Part shown: positions 24,273-32,092 of the stretch, piece by piece
Numbering within the stretch: the first letter of the stretch is position 1
Layout of the letters: each line of letters begins with the position of its first letter
Source of the DNA: Bryobacterales bacterium
GTDB taxonomy: Bacteria; Acidobacteriota; Terriglobia; Bryobacterales; Bryobacteraceae
DNA length: 32,495 bases
Direction: 5' to 3'
NCBI GenBank assembly: GCA_020854055.1
Contig: JADZGD010000062.1
Span: 1 to 32,495 of the forward strand
Notes under the pieces: model-generated
Databases searched by the model: none
What the model saw: the letters and a program-made list of their open reading frames with translations, nothing else
Told to the model about the DNA's origin: nothing
Made by a program: the position numbers and the translations under genes

Positions 24273-25841
24273 ATGTCACTCACGCGAAGGGAGACCTTCG
24301 GGCTGGGCGCGGCGCTCGGCCTTCCGGTAGAGGCTGCCAAGGGGATTTCGACCCCCGGATTATCCCTGAACGAAGACAACAGCCATTTCTTTTTCAGCCG
24401 CGGCGGCCATCGGATCACGTCCGCCGAACTGGACGAGTGGGTCGATCAATACGCCGGTACCCAAGTGCGCGAACTGATGCTCTCAACCAACTCCATGCGC
24501 ACCAACTTTCCGAGCCGCGTCTGGACGCCCATCTGGCACGGCTACCAGCCGGATGCTCCCGATGATCAGCCGCTATTTGCTTCGCTGGCGCCCGCGGATC
24601 GCAAGTCCGCCCGCCGCTGGGTTCACGCCGCCTGGCAATTGAACCAGGATGGCATCGACATCTACCAGCGATGGCTGAAACGGGCGCGCGCGCGGGGCAT
24701 CGGCGCCTGGCTTTCCATGCGTATGAACGACGTCCACAACACCGACGACGAGCGCTGCTACCTGCACGGCGAATTCTGGCGCGCCCATCCCGAGTATCGC
24801 CGCGTGAACTACCGCTTCGCCGGCCTGACCGACCGCGCTTTCGACTACGCTCATCCGGAAGTCTACCGTTACCATTTCGGCCTGGTCCGTGAACTCGCGG
24901 AGCGTTACGACTTCGACGGTCTGGAACTCGACTGGATGCGCTTTGGTTTTCATTTTCGTCCCGGGTACGAAGCGGCAGGAATGCCGATTCTCACCCGCTT
25001 CGTTTCCGAAACGCGTAGTCTGCTGGATGTTCAGCAGCGCAGGCGCGGCCACCGGATCGAACTCGCCGTGAGAGTGCCGTCGCGGCCGGAAGTGGCCCTG
25101 GGTTTGGGAATGGATGCGGTCACCTGGGCGCGGCGAGGCCTCGTCAGCCGGATCACCGTCACGCCGTTCTGGGCCACGATCGATACCGGCATGCCGGTCG
25201 ATTTGTGGAAGCGCCTGCTCGACGGGACCAACGTGATATTGGCTGCCGGACTGGAACTGCTGCTGCGGCCCTATCCGTCGTCACCGCTGCGCCAGACCAA
25301 CAGCCTGGAGACGGTGCGCGCCGCCGCCGCCACCTATATCGCCCGCGGCGTGGACCGGATTTATCTGTTCAACTACATGGATTCGGACACGACGCTCGAC
25401 CGAAGCGAGGGTTATCCCCAGTTGCTGCGGCAGGCGGGTACGATGAAAACCATCGCCGGCAAGCCGCGGCGGCATGTGGTGACCTATCCCGACACCAGCG
25501 CGCCTGGCGAGGCCGACGCCTGCCTGCTGCCCGCCGCTTGCCGTCCGGGCCGCTGGAATGCGTTTCGGCTCGATACCGGTCCGGCTCCGGTGGAGCAGAA
25601 GGCCGAAGCGCGGATTGCAGTTGAAGGCGCCGCGCCCGAAGGGATGGCTTCGAGCGCGCTGTTGGTGAACGGAGTCCGCTGTTCGTACGAAGGAATCCGA
25701 ACGGTGGAAAAGCCGGCTCCGAATGCTCCGCTGCTGGCGTTTGCCGTACCCTCCGGCACCGTTCAGAACGGGCACAATGTCATCGAATTGTCTGCTACCA
25801 CGGCTGCCACCGTAGTGTGGGTGGAGTTGGCTTTTACCTAA
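24273..25841 (+). CDS. Exported TIM-barrel glycoside hydrolase-like protein
   Basis: 522 residues; GGAG sits 5 bases before ATG 24273. The leader SLTRRETFGLGAALGLPVEAA has a twin-arginine pattern, so Tat export is likely. The core looks like a (beta/alpha)8 barrel of the GH10-like/alpha-amylase-like uncharacterised hydrolases: QRWLKRARARGIGAWLSMRMND, YRYHFGLVRELAERYDFDGLELDWMRFGF, IELAVRVPSRPEVALGLGMD, and IYLFNYMDSD. The acidic pair in GLELDW is the best catalytic candidate. The last ~120 residues form a separate beta-rich domain. Substrate unknown. Confidence 0.75.
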   Translation: MSLTRRETFGLGAALGLPVEAAKGISTPGLSLNEDNSHFFFSRGGHRITSAELDEWVDQYAGTQVRELMLSTNSMRTNFPSRVWTPIWHGYQPDAPDDQPLFASLAPADRKSARRWVHAAWQLNQDGIDIYQRWLKRARARGIGAWLSMRMNDVHNTDDERCYLHGEFWRAHPEYRRVNYRFAGLTDRAFDYAHPEVYRYHFGLVRELAERYDFDGLELDWMRFGFHFRPGYEAAGMPILTRFVSETRSLLDVQQRRRGHRIELAVRVPSRPEVALGLGMDAVTWARRGLVSRITVTPFWATIDTGMPVDLWKRLLDGTNVILAAGLELLLRPYPSSPLRQTNSLETVRAAAATYIARGVDRIYLFNYMDSDTTLDRSEGYPQLLRQAGTMKTIAGKPRRHVVTYPDTSAPGEADACLLPAACRPGRWNAFRLDTGPAPVEQKAEARIAVEGAAPEGMASSALLVNGVRCSYEGIRTVEKPAPNAPLLAFAVPSGTVQNGHNVIELSATTAATVVWVELAFT

Positions 25842-25849
25842 CCGTCAGG

Positions 25850-26941
25850 TTACGTCTTCTTCCGTAATCCCAGCCCGGCTCCCGGCGGCAGCACCAGTTT
25901 TCCGTTGCGCACTTCCACCCCCTGGTAGGGATCGTTGGCGATTAGCAGGTTGCCGTCCAGGTCGGCATAGTCCACCAGCGGCGACAGGTGCGCGGCAGCG
26001 GTCACTGAAACCGAACTCGATATCATGCACCCCAGCATGGTCTTCATGCCCAGCGCCTTGGCAATCTGGATCATCCGGTACCCCTCCAGGATGCCGCCCG
26101 CCTTGTCCAGTTTGATGTTGACGCCGTCGAAGGCGCCCGCCAGTTTCGGAATATCAGCGGCATGCCGGCAGGCTTCGTCGGCAATCAAAGGGATCGATAC
26201 GCGCCGGCGCACCCAGGCCGTCTCTTCAATCATGCGGGCGGGCATCGGCTGCTCCACAAATTCCACGCCTCGCTTTGCCAGCCACTCGATCTTGCGAACC
26301 GCCACTTCCTTGTCTGTCCAGCCCTCGTTAGCGTCCACCCGTAGCGGTTTGGCGGTGACGCTGCGCACCGCCTCCACCGTCGCCTCATCGCTGGACAGCC
26401 CAACCTTGATCTTCAACACCGGATACGGAGCGGCTTCCTTCACTTTCTGCCGCGTCACTTCGGGCGAGTCAATGCCGATCGAGAACGTGGTTACCGGCGC
26501 ATCCGCCGGGTCCAGGCCGAAAAGCCGGTAGATGGGTACGCCCAGCTTTTGTCCGGTCCAATCCATCAGCGCGATGTCGATGGCCGCTTTCCCCGCCCAC
26601 TCGCCGGGCAGGCGCTCGAATACGCGCGACATGATCTTGGCGTACTGTGCCGGGTCCGCCGTGGTGACCAATTGGCGGGCGGATTCCACCGCCGCCTGCG
26701 CACTCGTCGCATTTTCCTTGTAGCGCACGATGGGCGCTCCTTCGCCCACTCCGGTGAGGCCTCCGGCGCGAAAGTTCACGTAGAGGTTGTCGCGAAACTC
26801 GCTGGAGGACATTACCGTGGTCCAGGTATGGCGCAACTTCCAGCGGACAATCTGCGTCTCCAGCGTGGCCGCCGAACCGAGCGCCGGCAGAGCAGCTGCG
26901 CCCGAAGCGCCAAAGGTTCGCATCCAATCCCGACGGTTCAC
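25850..26941 (-). CDS. Dipeptide epimerase (L-Ala-D/L-Glu type, enolase superfamily) with Tat-like leader
   Basis: 363 residues from GTG 26941. AGGAG sits 6 bases upstream and the GTG overlaps the TGA of the upstream endopeptidase gene (GTGA), which decides this start over ATG 26959. The leader VNRRDWMRTFGASGAAALPALGSAA is Tat-like. Enolase-superfamily sites are all present, numbered from the GTG: K177-x-K179 (LKIKVG), D203 (RVDANEGW), E230 (EQPMP), D255 (ADEAC) and K277 (NIKLDKAGG). DLDGNLL near the end is the dipeptide-recognition motif of L-Ala-D/L-Glu epimerases (YkfB/YcjG type). It interconverts L-Ala-D-Glu and L-Ala-L-Glu from murein. Confidence 0.9.
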   Translation of the reverse strand: MNRRDWMRTFGASGAAALPALGSAATLETQIVRWKLRHTWTTVMSSSEFRDNLYVNFRAGGLTGVGEGAPIVRYKENATSAQAAVESARQLVTTADPAQYAKIMSRVFERLPGEWAGKAAIDIALMDWTGQKLGVPIYRLFGLDPADAPVTTFSIGIDSPEVTRQKVKEAAPYPVLKIKVGLSSDEATVEAVRSVTAKPLRVDANEGWTDKEVAVRKIEWLAKRGVEFVEQPMPARMIEETAWVRRRVSIPLIADEACRHAADIPKLAGAFDGVNIKLDKAGGILEGYRMIQIAKALGMKTMLGCMISSSVSVTAAAHLSPLVDYADLDGNLLIANDPYQGVEVRNGKLVLPPGAGLGLRKKT

Positions 26942-27777
26942 TTCAATCTCCTTGCACAAACCAGAAGTTCGGACCAGTGGGGATCGTCCAGCCGGCTGAT
27001 CTGCACCACCGGCTTCAAATGGGTGGTGGCGTGAATGAACTCTCCGTGTCCGATGTACATCCCGGTGTGTGTGATCGCGGCCAGCGATTTACCGAAAAAT
27101 AGCAGGTCGCCCGGCTCCAGATGATTCCGTTCGACGGCGATCACGCCGTCCCAGCGAGCCTGCAGCCCGGCATCGCGTGGCAGCAGCACCCCGCGCCGCC
27201 GGCAGAGCATCTGGGTGAAGCCCGAACAGTCGTACCCGTAGGTGGAAGTACCGCCCCAGGTGTAAGGTAAGCCCAGGAAGCGCCGCGCCGTGGCAATCGT
27301 CCGGGTAATCGGCATCGGCCGCCTGTCGAACGTCAGATCGCCCCTTTGAATCCACGCGGTCTGGCCGTTGACCAGCCGCGTTTCGAGCCATCGCGAATCC
27401 CCCGTCGTTTCGGCGGTAATCTCGATGCTGGTCTCAAACGGCACGGTCAGCACAGGCTGATGCCGTGTGACGTCGGGTTCGCGGTAGAGGTTCGCGAACA
27501 GACTGGCCACCTCGGCCACCCGCCCCGTGCGGGCATAAGCGCCTTGGCTGGCATCCGAAAGCGCGTCCGGCGCCATCCAACCCGAGTACCCATCGGGAGT
27601 GCGCACACTCACCCAGCCGCCGGAGCGGCCAAGCACCACTACGTTGACACCGTAAATCGCCTGCGACACCACATCGGCGTCAGCACCGGGCCGGGAATAC
27701 ATGTTGGCCACCGGCATGGCGACGGTAGAGTGATCAACGGTGCCGTACAGCATAGCCAGCAGCAGAAATCCTATCAT
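26938..27777 (-). CDS. Secreted SH3b-NlpC/P60 murein endopeptidase (YkfC-like)
   Basis: 279 residues. A short signal peptide (MIGFLLLAMLYGTVD) precedes two SH3b domains (about 20-72, with GWVSVRTPDGYSGWM, and 85-148) and an NlpC/P60 cysteine peptidase. The catalytic residues are C184 in GYDCSGFTQ, H237 in ITHTGMYIG and H249 in FIHATT. This layout matches gamma-D-Glu-diamino-acid endopeptidases (YkfC, DppVI), which cut murein peptides to L-Ala-D-Glu. The gene overlaps the epimerase gene by 4 bases, so the products act in sequence. AGGAG lies just before the ATG. Confidence 0.93.
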   Translation of the reverse strand: MIGFLLLAMLYGTVDHSTVAMPVANMYSRPGADADVVSQAIYGVNVVVLGRSGGWVSVRTPDGYSGWMAPDALSDASQGAYARTGRVAEVASLFANLYREPDVTRHQPVLTVPFETSIEITAETTGDSRWLETRLVNGQTAWIQRGDLTFDRRPMPITRTIATARRFLGLPYTWGGTSTYGYDCSGFTQMLCRRRGVLLPRDAGLQARWDGVIAVERNHLEPGDLLFFGKSLAAITHTGMYIGHGEFIHATTHLKPVVQISRLDDPHWSELLVCARRLK

Positions 27778-27801
27778 CGCTCCTGATTTGTATTATGACG
27801 T

Positions 27802-27830
27802 TTGACCGCTCCGTATGGATTCCGTAGAAT
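27802..27830 (+). promoter_or_regulatory. Sigma70 promoter of tRNA-Gly
   Basis: TTGACC (27802-27807) and TAGAAT (27825-27830) are separated by 17 bases, one mismatch from consensus each. Transcription would start near 27837, a few bases before the tRNA. The intergenic space is shared with the divergent endopeptidase gene. Confidence 0.75.
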
Positions 27831-27842
27831 GAAAAGCGTCGG

Positions 27843-27917
27843 GCGGGAGTAACTCAATGGTAGAGTCACAGCCTTCCAAGCTGTTGGTTGCGGGTTCGAT
27901 TCCCGTCTCCCGCTCCA
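27843..27917 (+). tRNA. tRNA-Gly (anticodon TCC), CCA encoded
   Basis: The cloverleaf folds fully. The acceptor stem GCGGGAG pairs with CTCCCGC. The D arm is ACTC/GAGT around AATGGTA. The anticodon stem ACAGC/GCTGT holds the loop CTTCCAA with anticodon TCC. The T arm is GCGGG/CCCGT with loop TTCGATT. The discriminator T is followed by an encoded CCA at 27915-27917. The gene has its own promoter. No integrase or attachment-site duplication was seen beside it. Confidence 0.97.
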
Positions 27918-27960
27918 ACATTCCGGCCATCCGGACCGAGCGGTGACAGAACGTTCCTAA

Positions 27961-28080
27961 GACATAGGTTGTAGGCGTCCACCACGGTCCCGGAGCCGTG
28001 CTCCCACCATATCGGATCCTCAACAGGGGTTGGTGCGGCACACTGCCGTTCGTGGACAGTCTTTTTCTGTGCGATGTCCT
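27961..28080 (-). ncRNA. Possible structured RNA next to tRNA-Gly
   Basis: The gene-free stretch 27918-28134 can fold as a branched structure. GACAT (27961-27965) pairs with ATGTC (28074-28078); with a G-U pair the stem extends on the minus strand. GTCCAC (27977-27982) pairs with GTGGAC (28052-28057). Inside lie two perfect 5-bp hairpins, GGAGC/GCTCC (27992-28004) and CGGCA/TGCCG (28036-28048). On the minus strand CCGATAT followed by GGAGCACGGCTCCGG recalls the apical region of 6S RNA, but the match is from memory and short. The strand is uncertain. Confidence 0.3.
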
Positions 28081-28134
28081 GAGCTTGACGAAAGCGCCGG
28101 CCGCCAGGGGGGCGAAGTGCAAATTGCGCCCGGC

Positions 28135-28584
28135 TTAGGGCGCCGTCCCGGCCTTGTTCCGGGTGAATCGGGTGAGTTGGGCTTTGCCCGGTGGAACGAT
28201 GGGTGTCGCTTCCACATTCAGTGAATCGCCATCGCCCGTGATAGAGAACGTCCGCTTCACCACGTTTGATTTTCGCGTCTCCATCTGCACAAGCGCCGCG
28301 CCGTTGAACCACATCGATACGGCGGCCTGCTTGCCTTCCACTTTGACCTGGCACTCCTTGCCCATCGTGTTGCACTCGAATTCCGCCAGCACTCGATCGT
28401 TATCGGAGTGGCTGAAGTGAATGGCGTCGTTCGCGTGTTCCTCGATAATCCAAACCTCGGGAGACTTATCGTTGCTGTCGGCAACTTTCCAGTTACCGCT
28501 CAATTTTGCGCGATCGGTAAAGTCGCCGGCAACGGCGGAGCCCGCAACGAGCACCAGCGCGACGCCGGCTGCACAGAGTTTCAT
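28135..28584 (-). CDS. Small secreted protein of unknown function
   Basis: 149 residues. ATG 28584 is chosen because AAGGAG lies 9 bases upstream; the ATG at 28593 would touch the ribosome site. A signal peptide MKLCAAGVALVLVAGSAVAG is followed by a beta-rich mature domain: LSGNWKVADSNDKSPEVWIIEEHANDAIHFSHSD, then ECNTMGKECQVKVEGKQAAVSMWFNGAALVQMET and a basic tail. The pattern looks like a small lipocalin-like barrel, with one cysteine pair (ECNTMGKEC). No family is recognised. It is divergent from the SDR gene. Confidence 0.8.
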   Translation of the reverse strand: MKLCAAGVALVLVAGSAVAGDFTDRAKLSGNWKVADSNDKSPEVWIIEEHANDAIHFSHSDNDRVLAEFECNTMGKECQVKVEGKQAAVSMWFNGAALVQMETRKSNVVKRTFSITGDGDSLNVEATPIVPPGKAQLTRFTRNKAGTAP

Positions 28585-28761
28585 CCTCGTCATCTCCTTT
28601 ATCGAAATGTCGTCATTTATGATCGAACTCCAATCGGGCATCCGATGCTATCCCAAAAAGACAGTAGTCAAAGTTTCAGAACTCATCAGGATTGAAAGTG
28701 CCATAATACTTCCATTCGACTGAATCCATGCCGCGCGAAGGTCCGTGCCGGCCGCCCTATC

Positions 28762-29529
28762 ATGGGAACAGAACTGGAAAACAAGGTCATTCTGATCACC
28801 GGCGGAGCCGGAGGAATCGGCCGGGAGTGCGCCATTGCGTATCTCAAGCAGGGCGCGCGGGTAGTGATTGCCGACGTCCGCGAGCGGGATGCCCGGCAGC
28901 TTGCGGACCAATTCCCCGGGCTTGCGCTGGCCGCCGCCTGCGACGTCTCCGAGGGACCGCAGGTGGAAGCTGCGGTTCAATTGGCGCTCTCCCGCTTCGG
29001 AAGGCTGGACGCGGTGCACAACAACGCTGGTGACGCCTCGCCCTCCAAGCCGCTCCACGAAACCACCGAACTGGAGTGGGACCGGCAGTTCACTACGAAT
29101 CTGAAAAGTCTCTACTGGACCACCCGCTATGCCCACCAGGCGCTGGTCGCCAGCCGCGGCGCCATTCTGAACACCGCCAGCATGGTGGGCCTGATCGGGC
29201 AGGCGGACCACGCGGCCTACGTGGCAACCAAGGGAGGAATGATCGCGCTCACCAGGGCGATGGCGCTCGACTACGCGCCGCACGGGGTCCGTGTAAACGC
29301 CATCTGCCCGGCCGCGGTTCTAACGCCGATGCTCGCCAAGTGGTGCGAGCAGCAGCGCGATCCCCAATCCATGCGCGACTACCTGGACCACATCCACGCC
29401 CTCGGCTATTGCCCCAAACCGGACGTCATTTCCGATGCAGCCGTCTTCCTGCTCTCCAGCCGGGCCCGCTTCATCACCGGCTGCGCGCTGCCAGTGGGGG
29501 GTGGAGCGGAACTCGGCTACCGGCGCTGA
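28762..29529 (+). CDS. Short-chain dehydrogenase/reductase (SDR)
   Basis: 255 residues of a classical SDR. The cofactor motif is TGGAGGIG (13-20) with D38 at the end of the second strand, which favours NAD(H). NNAG is at 87-90, catalytic S140 in LNTAS, and Y153/K157 in YVATK. The C-terminal DAAVFLLSSRARFITGCALPVGGG is standard. The substrate is unknown. No ribosome site is seen before ATG 28762. It stands alone between a divergent secreted-protein gene and a convergent large gene. Confidence 0.93.
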   Translation: MGTELENKVILITGGAGGIGRECAIAYLKQGARVVIADVRERDARQLADQFPGLALAAACDVSEGPQVEAAVQLALSRFGRLDAVHNNAGDASPSKPLHETTELEWDRQFTTNLKSLYWTTRYAHQALVASRGAILNTASMVGLIGQADHAAYVATKGGMIALTRAMALDYAPHGVRVNAICPAAVLTPMLAKWCEQQRDPQSMRDYLDHIHALGYCPKPDVISDAAVFLLSSRARFITGCALPVGGGAELGYRR

Positions 29530-29607
29530 GATACGCTCGCATCCAGCCGGACTGTGGGATTCACTCCGGCGATGGGTGGATCGTCCGGGTTGTGTACGCG
29601 AGCACCA

Positions 29608-29662
29608 GCCGTCGCCGGAGACGGCGAACCTACATTGTTGATTCACCGTCTCCAACGGCGCT
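29608..29662. repeat. Inverted pair of REP-like palindromes (BIME-like)
   Basis: Two related 27-base units face each other between convergent genes: 29608-29634 and 29636-29662. The reverse strand of the left unit (TGTAGGTTCGCCGTCTCC) aligns with the right unit (TGTTGATTCACCGTCTCC) at 14 of 18 positions. Each can form a small hairpin and together they form a longer one. The left unit also resembles the palindrome at 13880-13902 and its flank. The pair may end transcription from both sides or protect mRNA ends. Confidence 0.65.
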
Positions 29663-29674
29663 CTGTTCTCTGCG

Positions 29675-32092
29675 CTATTTGTACTGCGGCGTGTAGCTCC
29701 ACACCCAGTAGTTGTTCGCCGTGAGGATATCCAACCCCGCCGGCGAGGCGAAGCGCGCGCCTTTGCCGGAGGCGGTCAGGATGAGGGCGCCGCGCATGAT
29801 GAAGTTGAACCCTCCCCCGCCGGTCACGCCGCTCGCGGGAAGCTGCATGAGCACGCTCGAAGGCACCGTGAACTGACCGGCTGAGGTGTTCTGGATGCAC
29901 AGAAATGCGGCGCCTTGCGACGGACCGGTCACGCTGCTACCGCTAATGGTCAGGATCGTGGAGGGGTCCCCGCCCGTCCAGTTCAGCGTGACTCCACTGC
30001 TCCGAGTGATCACCTTGAAGTCGTCCGGGTTGTTGGTGACCACCAGGTCCGGCCCGATGTTCAAAGTGCCGGAAAATGCCCCAACATCGGCTCCGCCCGG
30101 ACCTGCCAGCGTGTACTGGCCGGAGGCGAGATAGGTGTTGGGAACGCTGGGCGCGTCGTATGTGAATCCACCCACTTGAATCGTTTGCCGCAAAGCTGCC
30201 TGATTGCCGTTCGGACCGTTGGAGGTCACTTGCGGACCGGCGTCCAGACCCACCGAAGTCAAGTTGGGGTATGGATTCGTCAGCGAACTGATTGTGTAGA
30301 CGACACAGCTTCCCGGGCTCGGATTCAAGTTCGGGAAGCCGGGCGGCAATTCGCCACGCAGTATCTTACTGAGGTCTGTGCCTCCGAACCGGCTGAACTG
30401 AGCGCTGAATGAATCGACCTTCTCCATGGCCGTCACCGGCGTTACGCCTCCCGTGCCGATCGTGTCCGTCGTCGCGTAGGCAGTGGCTCTGGTCAGCAGC
30501 AGCCCGCCCGAGGTGTAACTCCCTCGCGCAATCCAACTGTCAATCTCGGCCGCAGTGGGGTTCATGTCGCTGCTGCCCCCGCCGTTGCCGCCGCCGCCGT
30601 TGCCACCACCACCGCCACCGCCGATGATGATGATCGGGTTCCCGCTCTCGAAGTAAACCGGGGCTGAGGTGAAAGCTCCGCTGCCCCTGAATCGCAGCGC
30701 GATGAGTGCAATCGTGCCCGAGGAAACAGAAAACTCCGCCAGTCCGCGCTTGCCGGCGGTTTCGGGAAATTGCGAAGGCATGGTAACGGCGATCTGCCCT
30801 TGTGAGGGAAGATTCGTACCAGCGCCGGCGATGGTAGCTCCATCGGAGGTGTGAAGGTTAACCGTGACCGGTTCGGCGGCAGCGTTCGCATTCACGAGTG
30901 CGAGTGAAGTGACCAGGCCGGTAGCGTTGTCAAACGGGACCAGAATGCGGCTAGAGGCTAAAACCGCGGGCGCGGTACCGTCTTGGGTCCTTCCAGCGCC
31001 GCTGGTGGTGAAGATGGCATAACCCTCTACCCCAGGATCGGCAGTGAAGGCCGCATAGCCCTGCGAGAGATCATTCGCCGTGCCGGGAGTTTGCAGGAAC
31101 ATGGTGGAACCGGCGGGAACGCTGAAACTGGATGTCGAGCCGAAACCCAGAAACGCCGGGCTCCAACCGGTGGTTGCTCCCCCTCCTCCGGCGACCGACA
31201 TTCTGAAGTTCAAGGAGGCCGTCTGGTTCGCCGTAGTTGTGTTGGTAAGGACGATGGTTGTGGACCAGGAAGCGCCGTCGGCCACCTGCGGAATCACCTG
31301 GGTCCGCGTGGCGGAGCCGGAAGCACTGGTTACCGCGGCGCCAATAATGGACGGCCCGGTTTGGGAGTACACCGGGGCCGAGGTGAATGCCGAGGTCGGA
31401 TTAAATCGCAGGGCGATGATTGAGAACGAACCCGAAGCCAGGTAAAACTCGGCTAATCCGCGCTTCCCCCGGGTCTCCGGGAACTGATCCGGCAGGGCAA
31501 AAGCCCTGTGCCCACTGCCTGGCACTTGAGGCAGGGAGCCTGTGCTGGTGGATCCATCCGATGCCTTGATGTTGACCTGAATGGTCTCCGCGCCGGCGTT
31601 CGGATTCACCACAGCAATCGAAGTAACCAGGCCGGATGTGTTGTCGAACGGGACCAGGATGCGGCTGGCCGCGGGAACCGCCGGCGCCGTACCATCTTGA
31701 CCTATCGACGTAAAGATGGCATAGCCGGTGACTCCGGCGGGGGCATTCAACTCACCCCATCCCTGGGTTAACGTGCCGGACGTGCCGGGAGTGTGCAGGA
31801 AAAGCGAGGAGCCGGCAGCCAAAGTGATGTTAGGAAGGGAAACACTCTCAAGAAACGGTGGAGTCCACGAAGTTGTCGTTCCATTGGTGTTCGGAATAGC
31901 CTGATGGAAGTTCAACGTGAGATTCTGATCCGTCGTCGTCTTGTTGGATAACACAATCGTCGTCGACCAGCCTGCGCCGTCGGCAACTTGCGGAATAACC
32001 TGCACCTGGGCCAATGCGGGCAGCAGTCCCACCAGCAGGCAACCAGCCGCCAGACGGGCGGTATAACCAAGTACTTCCAGTCTGCGAGTCAT
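29675..32092 (-). CDS. Large secreted protein with two tandem beta-rich repeats and a Gly-rich linker
   Basis: 805 residues. The ATG 32092 is preceded by GGAGGAGG. A signal peptide covers about 1-29 (LAAGCLLVGLLPALA). Two near-identical modules follow, at 31-243 and 265-482, each opening with QVIPQVADGA.WSTTIVL and closing with KRGLAEF...FTSAPVY. A Gly/Asn-rich linker (491-508) leads to a C-terminal part of about 300 residues with no recognised fold (beta-rich, with PLSKILRG-like and GLNIGPDLVVT segments). The modules look like the beta-sandwich adhesive or solvent-exposed domains common in acidobacterial secretomes. Function unknown; surface or extracellular location is likely. Confidence 0.85.
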   Translation of the reverse strand: MTRRLEVLGYTARLAAGCLLVGLLPALAQVQVIPQVADGAGWSTTIVLSNKTTTDQNLTLNFHQAIPNTNGTTTSWTPPFLESVSLPNITLAAGSSLFLHTPGTSGTLTQGWGELNAPAGVTGYAIFTSIGQDGTAPAVPAASRILVPFDNTSGLVTSIAVVNPNAGAETIQVNIKASDGSTSTGSLPQVPGSGHRAFALPDQFPETRGKRGLAEFYLASGSFSIIALRFNPTSAFTSAPVYSQTGPSIIGAAVTSASGSATRTQVIPQVADGASWSTTIVLTNTTTANQTASLNFRMSVAGGGGATTGWSPAFLGFGSTSSFSVPAGSTMFLQTPGTANDLSQGYAAFTADPGVEGYAIFTTSGAGRTQDGTAPAVLASSRILVPFDNATGLVTSLALVNANAAAEPVTVNLHTSDGATIAGAGTNLPSQGQIAVTMPSQFPETAGKRGLAEFSVSSGTIALIALRFRGSGAFTSAPVYFESGNPIIIIGGGGGGGNGGGGNGGGSSDMNPTAAEIDSWIARGSYTSGGLLLTRATAYATTDTIGTGGVTPVTAMEKVDSFSAQFSRFGGTDLSKILRGELPPGFPNLNPSPGSCVVYTISSLTNPYPNLTSVGLDAGPQVTSNGPNGNQAALRQTIQVGGFTYDAPSVPNTYLASGQYTLAGPGGADVGAFSGTLNIGPDLVVTNNPDDFKVITRSSGVTLNWTGGDPSTILTISGSSVTGPSQGAAFLCIQNTSAGQFTVPSSVLMQLPASGVTGGGGFNFIMRGALILTASGKGARFASPAGLDILTANNYWVWSYTPQYK

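Noticed and set aside
27843..28134. tRNA-Gly as an integration site for a mobile element
   Set aside because: No integrase, no repeat of the tRNA 3' end and no mobile genes nearby.
27793..28375. Minus-strand open frames across the tRNA, one reading ETGIEPATNSLEGCDS
   Set aside because: They are the antisense of tRNA-Gly and its flank, a well-known false protein in databases.
30569..30622. GC-rich simple repeat as a possible microsatellite or CRISPR-like array
   Set aside because: It encodes the Gly/Asn linker of the secreted protein; units are short and irregular and there are no spacers.
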